Assembly (NCBI GenBank): GCA_904063045.1
Contig: CAJFCJ010000005.1
Span: 3,684,504-3,748,503, forward strand
Length of the DNA: 64,000 nt
Reading direction: 5' to 3'
From: Dimorphilus gyrociliatus
Taxonomy: Eukaryota; Annelida; Polychaeta; Dinophilidae
The notes beneath the pieces are model-generated. The model worked only from the letters and a program-made list of their open reading frames with translations. It did not search any database and had not been told where the DNA came from. The position numbers were made by a program, and so were the translations under genes. Below, piece by piece: positions 62,450 to 64,000 of the stretch; position 1 is the first letter of the stretch, and the number at the start of each line of letters is the position of its first letter.

Positions 62450-62818
62450 TCATTCAATTTCTTTGCTTAAAGTAACCTTCACATAGCTTCTATCTATTTT
62501 ATCCTCTTCATCAATTTGTAAATGTCGAACGTTCCCTCCTCTTACAATTGATGTTACTGATCGACCAAGCAGCAGAACTGGATGAGATCGATTGTCTCTA
62601 GTAGCTGACTCTTCTCCTATAGAATTTAATTCTGTCCTTTGATCTTTCTTTCTTAAATGAACTCTTGTGTAGGGTTCTGTCGGCAATCTTCTAAACGGAG
62701 TGGAAATTGTCTCATCTATGCTAAGTATATCGGTAGAAGTTTCGCTAAACTCTGAATCTTTTCTTGGAAGAGACTTGAATCTTAGAGAATTAAAAAATGG
62801 AAAGCAAGACCAGCACAT
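62450..62818 (-). CDS. Hypothetical protein, 122 aa
   Basis: An uninterrupted frame from ATG at 62818: MCWSCFPFFNSLRFKSLPRK at the start, then a Ser/Thr-rich and charged region (TDILSIDETIST), TEPYTRVHLRKKDQ and a mixed C-terminus ending TLSKEIE. Amino-acid use is balanced, unlike the low-complexity shadow frames nearby, and the N-terminal Cys pair could be palmitoylated. No family recognised. Its stop faces the stop of the 61833-62321 gene about 130 bp away. Confidence 0.5.
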   Translation of the reverse strand: MCWSCFPFFNSLRFKSLPRKDSEFSETSTDILSIDETISTPFRRLPTEPYTRVHLRKKDQRTELNSIGEESATRDNRSHPVLLLGRSVTSIVRGGNVRHLQIDEEDKIDRSYVKVTLSKEIE

Positions 62819-63138
62819 AGCTACACCCAAATATAATTCTATAAACTAGTTTGCAGAATATTACTTTAGGCCGTAATTGAGCATAACTAATTACACTCTC
62901 TCCCCTGTACCTTTTTCTTTTTTTACTAGTTCATTACAGTACTGAAAACTAAAAAACATAAAATAAGTAACGCACTCAACTCAAAGTTAGAGTCGTTTCT
63001 ATTTTATGCAATTATCGCTAATTAGATCATAATTTTTTCCCCCCTTTATTTTCTATTTTTTTTTTTAATGATAATTTTCGTAAATGAAAAACAACAAGTA
63101 ACAATAATTTTTACAGTTGAATCTTATCCAATCTTCCT
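62819..63138. other. Spacer between the 122-aa ORF and LSM1
   Basis: AT-rich; LSM1 3' UTR and promoter of the upstream ORF are expected here. No gene seen. Confidence 0.5.
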
Positions 63139-63773
63139 TTAGTAGTAATCGTCGTTCATTTCGCTCGCTGTTGCGAATAGACCTCTCTCTTTTAATGCTT
63201 TTTGCTTCCTCTCTCTTTCTTCGGCTTTTAACGCTTCTTCTTTCCTTTGTAATTCGAGGATTTGTTCTACCGATACTTCTTTTAACAGTTTCTTTTGTAA
63301 ATCATCATCCTGTTAAAGTGCATTTTGATAAAAGAGTTATTATTATTCTTATTATTAGGTTCGCTTATCTATTATATTATGTTTGATGATATCGCTTACC
63401 ACTTCTCCTAACAAAACAACGTTTTCTCCTCGAACGACGAATATTCCTCTTTCGATGTCACCGTACTTCTTACCGACGTGAATTCGCTCGATTGTATCCT
63501 GAAGAACCAGATTCGCTATCGGGGTAGAATATTTGCCATCAATATAAAAAAGACGACAGCACGCAAATAATCGATATTAACCGAACTGATCGATGCTCCT
63601 TAAGAATCCAATCAACGTCCGACCGTCACGTAACACTACGAGTAACTTCTCTGAAAAATGAATGAACATTTAATAGCTTTGAAAAACCTATCAATAGTAA
63701 GTCATGATTATTTACTGTCAATTTCCTCTACAAGACTAGCTGTCCCTGGTAAGTAGCTTGAAAGAGAAGCCAT
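63139..63773 (-). CDS. LSM1: LSM1, cytoplasmic mRNA-decay Sm-like protein
   Basis: Exons 63773-63716, 63650-63582, 63515-63400 and 63309-63139, phase-consistent, 137 aa (human 133). The Sm1 motif reads [20 protein letters not shown] and [13 protein letters not shown]; Sm2 reads [17 protein letters not shown]. The start [20 protein letters not shown] matches the human YMPGTASLIEDIDK. A charged helical tail follows, ending NDDYY. Role: defines the cytoplasmic LSM1-7 ring that binds oligoadenylated mRNA 3' ends with PAT1 and activates decapping. Exons are too short to appear as long open frames. Confidence 0.95.
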
Positions 63774-64000
63774 TTTAAATAGACTAAACTTGCCGATAAA
63801 GGAAAAGTGATTAATTGGTTTAATAAGAGATGATATTTATAAATAAAAAATCCCTTTTTGAGCTGGAGAAGCGATAAACTGGCAAGTCATTAATAAACAG
63901 TTTCGTAGTTTATTTATTTGATTTTATTGATTTGTTTTATAAACTTACTGTTTTATTGTTGCTGTTAATTTAAGTAATATATATTTATATATATACTATA
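63774..64000. other. LSM1 upstream region at window edge
   Basis: 5' flank of LSM1; AT-rich, ending in a TATATA run. Nothing further supported. Confidence 0.4.

Noticed and set aside
1-64000. tRNA, rRNA, CRISPR, bacterial operons, full transposons
   Set aside because: No tRNA A/B box pair, rRNA block, spaced repeat array, transposase or reverse transcriptase was seen by eye; small RNAs and degenerate elements cannot be excluded without a search.

Overview
The window is nuclear DNA from an animal with a compact genome. It is AT-rich, and genes on both strands are split into exons by short GT-AG introns, mostly 50-80 nt, with a few long ones. The gene set is metazoan: a TRIM2/3-type TRIM-NHL protein, Cys-loop anion channels, DCST, cyclin G, NOMO and others. 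Gene density, intron size and protein character fit a small-genome spiralian such as a dinophilid-type annelid. The lineage is an inference from gene content, not something read from a marker.

Layout. 0-10.7 kb: one TRIM2/3 gene (+) in a wide gene-poor, microsatellite-rich region. 10.7-17.7 kb: two tandem GlyR/GluCl-like anion channel subunits (-). 19.7-26.6 kb: a fertility-type DCST gene (-) and an intact sigma-like GST (-), with two decayed GST copies around them. 27.4-37.6 kb: a dense block with a decayed ERAL1 copy, ERAL1 (+), ARMC6 (-) with an intronless SLC49A4/DIRC2-like transporter (+) nested in its intron, ANAPC15 (-) and SDAD1 (+). 40.1-43.7 kb: cyclin G (-) and a cyclin I/G-like gene (+), head to head. 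44.4-49.5 kb: NOMO (-) and RRS1 (+), head to head. 49.9-57 kb: a tetraspanin (+) and ELP1 (+). 59.3-60.9 kb: a four-finger C2H2 protein (-). 61.8-63.8 kb: two unrecognised small ORFs and LSM1 (-).

Most genes are housekeeping. SDAD1 and RRS1 act in 60S ribosome biogenesis, ERAL1 in mitochondrial small-subunit assembly, LSM1 in mRNA decay, ELP1 in tRNA wobble modification, ANAPC15 and the cyclins in cell-cycle control, and NOMO in ER translocon and membrane-protein biogenesis. Neuronal or sensory functions are suggested by the two channels and TRIM2/3, and gamete function by DCST. Several genes were rebuilt here exon by exon from splice sites, reading phase and family similarity: both channels, DCST, ANAPC15, SDAD1, ELP1, LSM1 and the tetraspanin. 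All exon edges are by eye and may be off by a base or so.

I found no clearly new multi-gene system. The most unusual points are the nested ARMC6/SLC49A4 arrangement, the GC-AG intron in ELP1, the in-frame 69-nt intron of NOMO, the decayed GST and ERAL1 duplicates, a dispersed TATACAGTATA-type palindrome, and a coding-like stretch with no assigned gene near 17.7 kb.
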